DNA from: Blastocatellia bacterium
GTDB lineage: Bacteria > Acidobacteriota > Blastocatellia > UBA7656
Direction of reading: 5' to 3'
DNA length: 64,000 nt
Assembly: GCA_035275065.1 (NCBI GenBank)
Contig: DATENM010000097.1
Span: 109,817-173,816 of the forward strand
Shown: piece after piece, positions 57,335 through 64,000 of the stretch
Layout of the letters: every line of letters begins with the position of its first letter
Position numbering within the stretch: position 1 is the stretch's first letter
Translations under genes and position numbers: made by a program
The notes under the pieces: generated by a model
The model's input: only the letters and a program-made list of their open reading frames with translations
What the model was told of the DNA's origin: nothing
The model's database searches: none

Positions 57335-58669
57335 ATGCCATACAAAAGAATCTTTGTCCCCGTACTGCTTTCATTATTGCTCGTGTCACTCAGCCTACTG
57401 CCGGCGCGCACGACGGCGCAGGCCGGTTATCAGCCCGCGCCTCAGAACCTTGAAGCGCGCCGCTGGTTTCAGGATGCCAAGTTCGGGCTGTTCATTCACT
57501 GGGGCGTCTACAGCGTGCTGGGCGACGGCGAGTGGGTGATGAACAACCGCAAGATTCCCATCCACGATTACGAGAAGCTGCCGCGCGCTTTTAATCCCAT
57601 AGACTTTGATCCGGCTGAGTGGGTCAGCATCGCCAAGGCCGCCGGCATGAAATACATCACCATTACCAGCAAGCACCACGACGGCTTCGCGATGTTCGAC
57701 TCGAAGGTTTCCGACTACGACATCGTGGACCGCACGGCGTACAAGAAAGACGTTTTGAAAATGCTGGCCGACGAGTGCCACCGCCAGGGCTTGAAGATCT
57801 TCTTTTATCATTCGCAGCTCGACTGGCATCACCCGGATTATTATCCGCGCGGCGGCACGGGCCGCGACGCCGGGCGACCGAACGCGGGCGACTTCTCGAA
57901 ATACATTGATTACATGAATGCGCAGCTCAGCGAGCTATTGACGAACTATGGCGAGGTCGGCGGCATCTGGTTCGATGGCTGGTGGGATCGCCCCGAGGCG
58001 AACTGGCGGCTGGACGAAACCTACGCGCTGATTCACCGTTTGCAGCCGGCGGCGCTCGTCGGCAGCAACCATCACCGGCGGCCCAATCCCGGCGAAGATT
58101 TTCAGATGTTCGAAAAAGACCTGCCGGGCCAGAAGACGACCGGCTTTAATCAAGAGCAAGAGGTCGGCCAGTTGCCGCTTGAAACCTGCGAGACCATGAA
58201 CGATTCGTGGGGCTTCAACATCAACGACCGAAAGTACAAGAGCACGCGCGACCTGATCCGCTACCTGGTGCGCGCCGCCGGCAATAACGCAAACTTTCTG
58301 TTGAACGTCGGGCCGATGCCGAACGGCAAGATTCAACCGGAGTTCGTCACACGGCTGCGCGAGATGGGCCAGTGGCTGGCCCGCTATGGCGACAGCATCT
58401 ATGGCACGCGCGGCGGCCCGGTCAGCCCGCGCCTCTGGGGCGTGACGACGCAGAAAGCCAACCGCGTCTATGTTCACGTGCTCGACTGGAACAGTGCTGA
58501 CGCGCTGTGGCTGCCGCTACCGGCGCGCGTCACGTCGGCAAAGTTTCTCAAGGACGGCAGCATTGCGCCGGTGACTCAGGTAGAAGGCGGCGTCTTGATC
58601 CGCGCGATTCCGCAGAGCGCCGCCGACGAGTTCGACACCGTCATCGCGCTGGAGCTTGAAAGCAAGTGA
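57335..58669 (+). CDS. Exported alpha-L-fucosidase, glycoside hydrolase family 29
   Basis: The 444-residue product has a signal peptide (to about TTAQA, residue 30). GH29 landmarks follow: WFQDAKFGLFIHWGVYSVL, SKHHDGFAMFDS (114-122) and GGIWFDGWWD with nucleophile Asp214. It removes alpha-L-fucose from glycans, retaining configuration. The C-terminal part has a small beta domain (VYVHVLDWNSADALWLPL) as in the family. The preceding Gfo/Idh/MocA gene and upstream symporter make a local glycan-use block. Confidence 0.94.
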   Translation: MPYKRIFVPVLLSLLLVSLSLLPARTTAQAGYQPAPQNLEARRWFQDAKFGLFIHWGVYSVLGDGEWVMNNRKIPIHDYEKLPRAFNPIDFDPAEWVSIAKAAGMKYITITSKHHDGFAMFDSKVSDYDIVDRTAYKKDVLKMLADECHRQGLKIFFYHSQLDWHHPDYYPRGGTGRDAGRPNAGDFSKYIDYMNAQLSELLTNYGEVGGIWFDGWWDRPEANWRLDETYALIHRLQPAALVGSNHHRRPNPGEDFQMFEKDLPGQKTTGFNQEQEVGQLPLETCETMNDSWGFNINDRKYKSTRDLIRYLVRAAGNNANFLLNVGPMPNGKIQPEFVTRLREMGQWLARYGDSIYGTRGGPVSPRLWGVTTQKANRVYVHVLDWNSADALWLPLPARVTSAKFLKDGSIAPVTQVEGGVLIRAIPQSAADEFDTVIALELESK

Positions 58670-58704
58670 ACGTCAGATGGCGCACACAGGGTTAACCGGT
58701 AATC

Positions 58705-59343
58705 TCAAGCGGCCCGGTCTTCGCTCAGCTTTTCAGGCGCAGGCTGCCGCCGGCGGCGCACGATATAAATCGTCACCGCGATGCCGGCCAGCACACCGAG
58801 CGCAATCAGCGACCACAACATCACCGTGTAATGGCGCATCAGGAAGCGGAAGACACGCTGGCCGAAGACGGAAGCGAGATAGGCGACCAGCGTGAAGCGC
58901 ACGGCTCGCGCCGCAATCAGTGACGCGAGAAATTTCGGCAGCGGATAATTCATCGCCCCGGCGCCGAGCAAAAACGGGCCGAGCGGCGCAGGCGGCGGCA
59001 ACAGCGCCGGCACAAAGACCGTCGCAAAGCCCCAGCGCTCGAAGGCGCGATGCACCTTTTCCATCTTCTCTTTCGAGAGCCGCTTCGCCAGCGCCTGCTC
59101 GCCGCCCTTGCGCCCCAGGCGGTAGGTAATATAACCGCCGAGCACCGAGCCGATGGTCGCCATCACCGCGTAATAGATCCACTCGTCGCGCTCGTGCGCC
59201 GTCAGCACGATGGTCAGCGCGTCGAGCCCGCCCGGCGTCGGGATCACCGAGCTATCAACCACCCCCATCAGGATCAAGCCGAGCCCGCCTAGCCGCCGGA
59301 GGGTTCGCCACACTTCGAACAGGTATACCCAAATAAAGCCCAT
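58705..59343 (-). CDS. VTT-domain (DedA/YqaA-like) inner-membrane protein
   Basis: The 212-residue protein has four to five membrane helices and the VTT-domain wording VDSSVIPTPGGLDALTI, GYITYRLGRKGGEQAL and FVPALLPPPAPLGPFLLGAGAM. Family members act in lipid or ion homeostasis of the membrane (DedA-like flippase activity is known for some). No strong ribosome-binding site is visible. It is convergent to the fucosidase and follows the CYTH gene by 39 nt on the same strand. Confidence 0.85.
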   Translation of the reverse strand: MGFIWVYLFEVWRTLRRLGGLGLILMGVVDSSVIPTPGGLDALTIVLTAHERDEWIYYAVMATIGSVLGGYITYRLGRKGGEQALAKRLSKEKMEKVHRAFERWGFATVFVPALLPPPAPLGPFLLGAGAMNYPLPKFLASLIAARAVRFTLVAYLASVFGQRVFRFLMRHYTVMLWSLIALGVLAGIAVTIYIVRRRRQPAPEKLSEDRAA

Positions 59344-59382
59344 TTATCATTGCCATTTCAGTTTTAATACTCACGTCCGCCA

Positions 59383-59928
59383 CTAATGATTATAACCGCC
59401 AAACGCTGCGAGCTTGCCGAGCAGCTCGGCGCGGGTGATGCGACAGAGATTGCCGCCGGTGAAGAAAGCGTCTTCGGTGACTTCCACCGGCGCGTAGGCG
59501 GGCGGCTCGACCGCCATCAATTCGTCGAGCGTGTCGGCCTCGACTTCGCATAGCACCAGGCCGGCAAGCTCACCTGCGAACACGTCAATCGAAAAGACGC
59601 GCCCGCCGGCGTTGTGGTAATAACGCGTCTTCGTCAGCCGGTCGCCTGCAAGCCCCTCGAAGAGAGCATACTCGCCCGGCGACAGCAGAATGCGGCTGAT
59701 CGTCTGGAAGTAGGGCGAGGGCGATTCGGCTTTCTTCGTCAGCTTGATCACGCGCCGGTCGCTGTCCGAATCGGTCAGGACGCGCAGCCGCAGCCTTGTT
59801 TGTCGAAGATAGTTGTCCTCGAAGGTCTTCGAGTATGACTCGACGGCGCTTTGCCAGTCCGCCCGCGGCGCAACCAGGAATCGCCGCTCGTATTCGACGC
59901 GCGTATATTTTGCCTCTTCCGCATCCAT
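59383..59928 (-). CDS. CYTH-domain triphosphate tunnel metalloenzyme-like protein
   Basis: The 181-residue protein starts with YERRFLV, close to the ExExK signature of CYTH proteins, but the Lys position is Arg (EYERR). Further tunnel-type residues are visible: RLRLRVL, KLTKK, TKTRYYH, FSIDVF and CEVEAD. The family includes class IV adenylate cyclases, thiamine triphosphatases and tripolyphosphatases. The Arg substitution makes the activity uncertain. It is cytosolic. Confidence 0.75.
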   Translation of the reverse strand: MDAEEAKYTRVEYERRFLVAPRADWQSAVESYSKTFEDNYLRQTRLRLRVLTDSDSDRRVIKLTKKAESPSPYFQTISRILLSPGEYALFEGLAGDRLTKTRYYHNAGGRVFSIDVFAGELAGLVLCEVEADTLDELMAVEPPAYAPVEVTEDAFFTGGNLCRITRAELLGKLAAFGGYNH

Positions 59929-59983
59929 GATTCGTTCTGTTCTCGCTTCGCGCCGCGCGCTTTGCTTCCCGACGGCAGCGCGA

Positions 59984-61072
59984 TTACTGATGCTGCGCCG
60001 CTGGTTTTTCGTGAAGCGTTTTCCATGCTTGAAGGTAGCGCGCGGCCTTCGGATTATCGGCGTTCCAGTGCGGCGATTGCGCGTTGTTGGCCATCATCAA
60101 CACGGCGAGCGCCACACAGCGGTCTACCTTTGCCATGTTCTGATAGTTAACTTTCTCCCAGGTATCGCCGACGCCGTGATAGTCGGGATAGACGTAGGCG
60201 ACGCAGAGCGTGTGCGCCGGCACGCCCTGATCGGCGAGCGCCTGGTTGTCGCTGCGACTGAAGAAGGCGTCGCTGTTGCGCGGGTGCTTATAAACGTTGA
60301 TGCCTGTGAGCAGACCGGCGGCTTTGAAGACCTGGCCGACTTCGGAAAAGTCGAAGCCGGTCATCGAAGCGTTGTTCACCTGCGGCCCTTCGTTGCTGTC
60401 TGTGCGCCCGACCTGTTCGAGATTGATGTCGGCAACCGTGCGGTCGAGCGGGAAGAGAGGATGCTGCCCATAGTAACGCGAGCCGAGCAGGCCGCGCTCC
60501 TCGCCAAAGAAGGTCATAAAGACGATGCTGCGACGCGGGCGCTGTTTCATCGAGGCAAGCGCCGACGCCACTTCGATGACGGACACCGTGCCGCTGCCGT
60601 CGTCGTTCGCGCCGTTGTAGATCGTATCGCCTTCGCCCGGCTTGATGCCGAGGTGGTCGTAATGCGCCGTCACCAGCACGTAGGTATCTTTCAGCGCCGG
60701 GTCACTGCCGCGCAGCACGCCGACGACGTTGCGGACGCGCACGGGCTTATCCGAGCCGCGCGGCGCGACGCTGGCGGTTTGAAAGTAGCCGTCATCGCCG
60801 GCAGGCTCAAGGCCGGCGCCGCGGAACTGCGCGGCGATGTATTCGGCGGCCATGTCGAGCCCGCGCGACGGCGTGCCTCGCCCTTCCAGAGCGTCCGAGG
60901 CGATGAACGACAGGTGGCCGCGCAACGAGTCGGCGGAGATGCGATTGAGCGCCGCGCGCACCTCAATGGTCATCCGAAACGGCGGCGCAGGCGGCGCGCT
61001 CAGCGTAGAGGCCGCAAGCGCCAGCAGCAGCATGACCCGCGCCAGCCTATCAGTGATCTTTTTCACGCTCAT
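59984..61072 (-). CDS. Exported M28-family zinc aminopeptidase
   Basis: The 362-residue product has a signal peptide (LARVMLLLALAASTLSA) and an M28 catalytic domain. The two-zinc ligands are all present: His/Asp in TAHYDHLG, Asp in NGANDDGSG, Glu pair in FFGEERGLLG, Asp in VADINLEQ and His in YPDYHGVGDTW. It releases N-terminal residues from peptides in the periplasm. Start choice among in-frame ATGs (61114, 61084, 61072) is uncertain; 61072 gives the most compact signal peptide. Confidence 0.88.
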   Translation of the reverse strand: MSVKKITDRLARVMLLLALAASTLSAPPAPPFRMTIEVRAALNRISADSLRGHLSFIASDALEGRGTPSRGLDMAAEYIAAQFRGAGLEPAGDDGYFQTASVAPRGSDKPVRVRNVVGVLRGSDPALKDTYVLVTAHYDHLGIKPGEGDTIYNGANDDGSGTVSVIEVASALASMKQRPRRSIVFMTFFGEERGLLGSRYYGQHPLFPLDRTVADINLEQVGRTDSNEGPQVNNASMTGFDFSEVGQVFKAAGLLTGINVYKHPRNSDAFFSRSDNQALADQGVPAHTLCVAYVYPDYHGVGDTWEKVNYQNMAKVDRCVALAVLMMANNAQSPHWNADNPKAARYLQAWKTLHEKPAAQHQ

Positions 61073-61168
61073 CCTTCTGTCCATCTCCCGGTTGATTTGC
61101 AAATATTCGGCCAAGTATAGCAGACCGCCCGCGGCCCGCGGCCAATTGCTGTGATTTTGTTGCGATGA

Positions 61169-61198
61169 TTGCGCCGGCGCGCCGAGCGACTTTATAAT
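61169..61198 (+). promoter_or_regulatory. Candidate promoter of the S8 peptidase gene
   Basis: A perfect TATAAT at 61193-61198 has TTGCGC at 61169-61174 as -35, spacer 18 bp. The leader to the start at 61321 would be about 117 nt. Confidence 0.5.
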
Positions 61199-61320
61199 AT
61201 TGGGCGTCTCCCAATTTTACTTCAATAGCTCCCCGGCAGCCGCCCCGGCGCGTTGCCGGCATACAACGCAGCAGTCCAGCCCTGCCGCCATGAAGCTGTG
61301 AAGAGGTGTCGAGGTAGTCA

Positions 61321-63000
61321 ATGAAGAAGCTCGCTGTCGCTTGTCTGTCTCTGGTTATGGCGTCGTTTATCGTCGTCCCCCACAAGGTCGCCTACTCGCA
61401 GGCCCGCAACCCGCGTTCAGCCGCTTACGCCGAGGGCGAAATCATCGTCAAGCTCAAGGCAGAGGCTGCCGGCCTGGCCGAGCAAGATATTCCCGAATTC
61501 ATTTTCCGCGCGCCGGGCGCTCAGGCCGAGCGATTAAGCAAGCGTCAGCGCGGCATCAACCTGATCCACCTCAACGGGCAGCTTTCGGTCGAGCAGGCGG
61601 TCGCCGCGGCTAAGGCCGATCCGCGCGTCGAATACGCCGAGCCGAACTACCTCTACGCGACCGACGCGACGCAGCCCAACGACCCGCGCTTCGGCGACGA
61701 GTGGGGGTTGATGAATTCATTCTCGGCGCAGAGCGCCGGCGCGACGCCCGCCGACATCGGCGCGACGCGCGCCTGGGACATCACCACCGGCAGCGATGAT
61801 CTGGTGGTCGCCATCATCGATACCGGCGTTGACATCATTCACGAAGACCTCGCCGCCAACATCTGGACGAATCCCAACGAGATTGCCGGCAACAAGTTTG
61901 ACGACGACGGCGACGGTTACGACGACGACGTGCATGGCTGGAACTTCCGCGATAAGAGCGCCGACCTGTTTGTGGACGCTAACGAAGATTTGCATGCGAC
62001 GCACGTCGCCGGCACCATCGGCGCGGTCGGCAATAACCAGGTCGGCGTCACCGGCGTCGCCTGGCACGTCAAGCTCATGCCGCTGAAGTTTCTCGGCGGC
62101 TCGAAAGGCTCAGGCTCGACCGCCGACGCTATCCGCGCCATCGATTATGTGATCTACCAGAAGAACCACGGCGTCAACGTGCGCGTCATCAACTCGAGCT
62201 GGGGCGGGCCGGGCGCGTCACAGGCGTTGCGCGACAAGATTCAAGAGGCCGGCGACAACGGCATCGTCTTCGTCTGCTCGGCGGGCAACGACGCCGAAGA
62301 TAATGATGGCGCATCGCCGGATTACCCGGCGGCTTTCGCGGCCAGCCTCAACAACGTCATCTCGGTGGCGGCGATTAACAGTTCAGATTACCTGGCGAAC
62401 TTCTCGAACTACGGCCACGCCGGGGCGACCGTTGCCGCGCCCGGTGAGGAAATCTGGAGCACGGCACCGCACACTTCGCTCTCGCCGAATGGCTCGTACC
62501 GCCAGTTGAGCGGCACCTCGATGGCTTCACCGCATGTCACGGGCGTCGTGGCGCTGCTGCTCTCGAACGAGCCGCAGTTGACGCCGGCGCAGGTCAAGCA
62601 GCGCATCATCGCGACTGCCGAGCCGACTGACGCGCTGGTTTCGAGGGTTGCCGCTTCGGGCCGCGTCAACGCTTACAACGCGCTGACGAATCGCATTGCT
62701 CCGACAACAAGCCCGCGCATCGTGCAGAACGGTGTGAGCTTTTCCAAAACCACTTTGACGATTGACGGCTTCGGCTTCGCGAGCGGCTCGGCGGTCATCG
62801 AAGTCGGCGGCAAAGCCCTTGACGGCACCGCGTACGATAGCTCGTATGCGACCGGCAATGGCACGCTGACGCGGCTGACCAATGAGATGGGCAAGAAGCC
62901 TTTGAAAAAGAAATTCCCCATCGGCCAGCCGGTCACGGTGACGATCTTCAACCCGACGACCGGCGAGCGCTCGCCGAGCTTCACGGCGACGCGGTACTAG
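61321..63000 (+). CDS. Exported subtilisin-like serine peptidase, family S8
   Basis: The 559-residue product has a signal peptide (about 1-27) and an inhibitor I9-like propeptide (about 38-112, EGEIIVKLKAEA to VEYAEPNYLYA). The catalytic triad is Asp167 (IIDTGVD), His228 (HATHVAGTIG) and Ser400 (LSGTSMASPHVTG). The acidic DDDGDGYDDD segment (194-203) may bind calcium. A C-terminal beta domain (about 465-559) follows. It should be a secreted protease activated by propeptide removal. GAGGT lies before the ATG. Confidence 0.94.
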   Translation: MKKLAVACLSLVMASFIVVPHKVAYSQARNPRSAAYAEGEIIVKLKAEAAGLAEQDIPEFIFRAPGAQAERLSKRQRGINLIHLNGQLSVEQAVAAAKADPRVEYAEPNYLYATDATQPNDPRFGDEWGLMNSFSAQSAGATPADIGATRAWDITTGSDDLVVAIIDTGVDIIHEDLAANIWTNPNEIAGNKFDDDGDGYDDDVHGWNFRDKSADLFVDANEDLHATHVAGTIGAVGNNQVGVTGVAWHVKLMPLKFLGGSKGSGSTADAIRAIDYVIYQKNHGVNVRVINSSWGGPGASQALRDKIQEAGDNGIVFVCSAGNDAEDNDGASPDYPAAFAASLNNVISVAAINSSDYLANFSNYGHAGATVAAPGEEIWSTAPHTSLSPNGSYRQLSGTSMASPHVTGVVALLLSNEPQLTPAQVKQRIIATAEPTDALVSRVAASGRVNAYNALTNRIAPTTSPRIVQNGVSFSKTTLTIDGFGFASGSAVIEVGGKALDGTAYDSSYATGNGTLTRLTNEMGKKPLKKKFPIGQPVTVTIFNPTTGERSPSFTATRY

Positions 63001-63024
63001 AGCAGTTTTCGATTGCGTTTGCCC

Positions 63025-63084
63025 TGTAGCGCAAGGCGGTTAGCTTGCGCGAGTCGCGGCGCAAGCTAACCGCCTTGCGCTACA
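63025..63084. repeat. R16: GCGCAAG-family hairpin
   Basis: Arms 63025-63050 and 63059-63084 are perfect inverted copies of 26 nt with an 8-nt loop, the cleanest member of the family. It lies 24 nt after the S8 peptidase stop, before the terminator. Confidence 0.92.
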
Positions 63085-63099
63085 TTTGCAGAAGTAAAA

Positions 63100-63142
63100 A
63101 CGGAGGCCGCAGGCGCGCCGCTTGCGGCCTCCGTCTTTTTTC
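63100..63142 (+). terminator. Intrinsic terminator of the S8 peptidase gene
   Basis: A GC-rich stem (CGGAGGCCGC with GCGGCCTCCG) and short loop are followed by six T residues after a C. It terminates transcription about 110 nt after the peptidase stop. Confidence 0.85.
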
Positions 63143-63241
63143 GCGGGCCGTTTGACCGCCAGAGGTTTCGGCTTGCGTCTTGTCGCTCAGACGCCGGTTG
63201 CTTAGAATACCCCTTCGACTCCACGCGCCGGGGAATCCGCG

Positions 63242-64000
63242 ATGAAACCATACCTTGATCTGATGCGCCATGTGCTTGAGCAGGGGACGCCAAAGACCGA
63301 CCGCACCGGCACCGGCACGCTTTCGGTCTTCGGCCACCAGATGCGCTTTGATCTGCGCCAGGGCTTTCCGCTGGTGACCACCAAGAAGCTACACATGCGC
63401 TCGATCATCTACGAGCTGCTCTGGTTCCTGCGCGGCGAGACCAACGTAAGCTGGCTGCAGCAGCATGGCGTCACCATCTGGGACGAATGGGCGGACGAGC
63501 GCGGCGAGCTCGGTCCGGTATACGGCTATCAATGGCGCCACTGGCGCACACCCGACGGGCGCGAGATCGACCAGATCGCGCAGCTGATCCAGAACCTGCG
63601 CAGCCGCCCGGACTCGCGCCGTCACCTCGTCAGTGCCTGGAACCCGGCGGACGTCGACAAGATGGCGCTCCCCCCCTGCCACGCGCTCTTCCAGTTCTAC
63701 GCCGCCAACGGGCGACTCTCCTGCCAGATGTACCAGCGGAGCGCCGATCTCTTCCTCGGCGTGCCGTTCAACATCGCGTCGTATTCACTGCTGACCTTGA
63801 TGGTCGCGCAGGTCACCGACCTCAAGCCCGGCGAGTTCATCCTCGCCTTGGGCGATGCCCATCTCTATCTGAACCACCTCGAGCAGGCCCGCGAGCAGCT
63901 CTCCCGCGATCCGCGCGCGCTGCCGATGATGAAGCTCAATCCGAACGTGAAGGACCTCTTCGCGTTCAAGTACGAAGACTTCACGCTCGAGCACTACGAG
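63242..64000 (+). CDS. thyA: Thymidylate synthase (3' end outside window)
   Basis: The visible 253 residues cover almost the whole enzyme that methylates dUMP to dTMP with methylene-THF. Motifs are DRTGTGTLSVFGHQMRF, LVTTKKLHMRSIIYELLWFL, the catalytic Cys in ALPPCHALFQF, the folate/dUMP loop RSADLFLGVPFNIASYSLL and DAHLYLNH. About 10-12 residues of the C-terminus are missing. It coexists with trmFO, so this lineage uses classical ThyA rather than ThyX (the latter not seen here). GGGGAA lies upstream. The second half of the gene uses CTC for leucine far more than its surroundings. Confidence 0.95.
   Translation, partial: MKPYLDLMRHVLEQGTPKTDRTGTGTLSVFGHQMRFDLRQGFPLVTTKKLHMRSIIYELLWFLRGETNVSWLQQHGVTIWDEWADERGELGPVYGYQWRHWRTPDGREIDQIAQLIQNLRSRPDSRRHLVSAWNPADVDKMALPPCHALFQFYAANGRLSCQMYQRSADLFLGVPFNIASYSLLTLMVAQVTDLKPGEFILALGDAHLYLNHLEQAREQLSRDPRALPMMKLNPNVKDLFAFKYEDFTLEHYE

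Overview
The window is 64 kb of GC-rich chromosomal DNA that reads as Acidobacteriota, most likely class Blastocatellia. This is inferred from family content: a protein with the acidobacterial-type VWFA domain, two very large Oar-like TonB-dependent receptors with N-terminal carboxypeptidase-regulatory domains, many exported peptidases, and several Tat-exported Gfo/Idh/MocA oxidoreductases. Both ends cut genes: an alkyl-sulfatase-like metallo-beta-lactamase protein at the left and thymidylate synthase at the right. I see no rRNA, tRNA, CRISPR array, insertion sequence, prophage or plasmid gene.

Layout. 0-13 kb: a haem/copper monooxygenase-like fusion, Xaa-Pro aminopeptidase, a small basic ORF with its own promoter, an amidohydrolase/TPP-decarboxylase pair, DUF1003, MaoC, DUF2889, transaldolase and DUF2339. 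13-24 kb: an S41 protease and two Oar-like receptors, each next to an exported CarbReg-TPR protein. 24-33 kb: trmFO, a VWFA protein, an M19 dipeptidase, a GH172 protein, an alpha/beta hydrolase, hemF and mddA. 34-41 kb: a hybrid beta-propeller histidine kinase with its NarL-type regulator, exported unknowns, msrA and a glutathione peroxidase. 41.8-58.7 kb: a sugar region holding DUF1080 (3-keto-disaccharide hydrolase family), a GMC oxidoreductase with a mono-haem protein, an SGNH hydrolase, a TIM-barrel isomerase, three Tat-type Gfo/Idh/MocA proteins, ApbE, a sodium:solute symporter with a small partner, galE and a GH29 fucosidase. The order suggests oxidative (keto-sugar) glycan processing partly outside the cytoplasm. 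58.7-64 kb: VTT, CYTH, M28 and S8 proteases, and thyA.

The most unusual signal is not a gene. Sixteen intergenic elements (called R1-R16 here) share an architecture. Most are long imperfect hairpins whose arms are short tandem arrays of a 7-bp unit (or 8-bp in one family). The unit differs completely between families (GATGAGT, GTGACAA, GTCAGGA, AAAAGGC, GATTTTG, ATTGCGG, AAAAGTA, CACAGAGA), while a fifth design uses a non-tandem GCGCAAG-type arm. Fourteen of the 16 lie at the 3' end of a gene, within 25 nt of a stop codon. Five contain the stop codon of the adjacent gene, and in R4 an arm encodes the hydrophobic core of a signal peptide. Several carry small nested palindromes or combine two unit families. 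I regard this as the best candidate for an undescribed system in the window: a class of tandem-unit hairpins that target or shape gene 3' ends.
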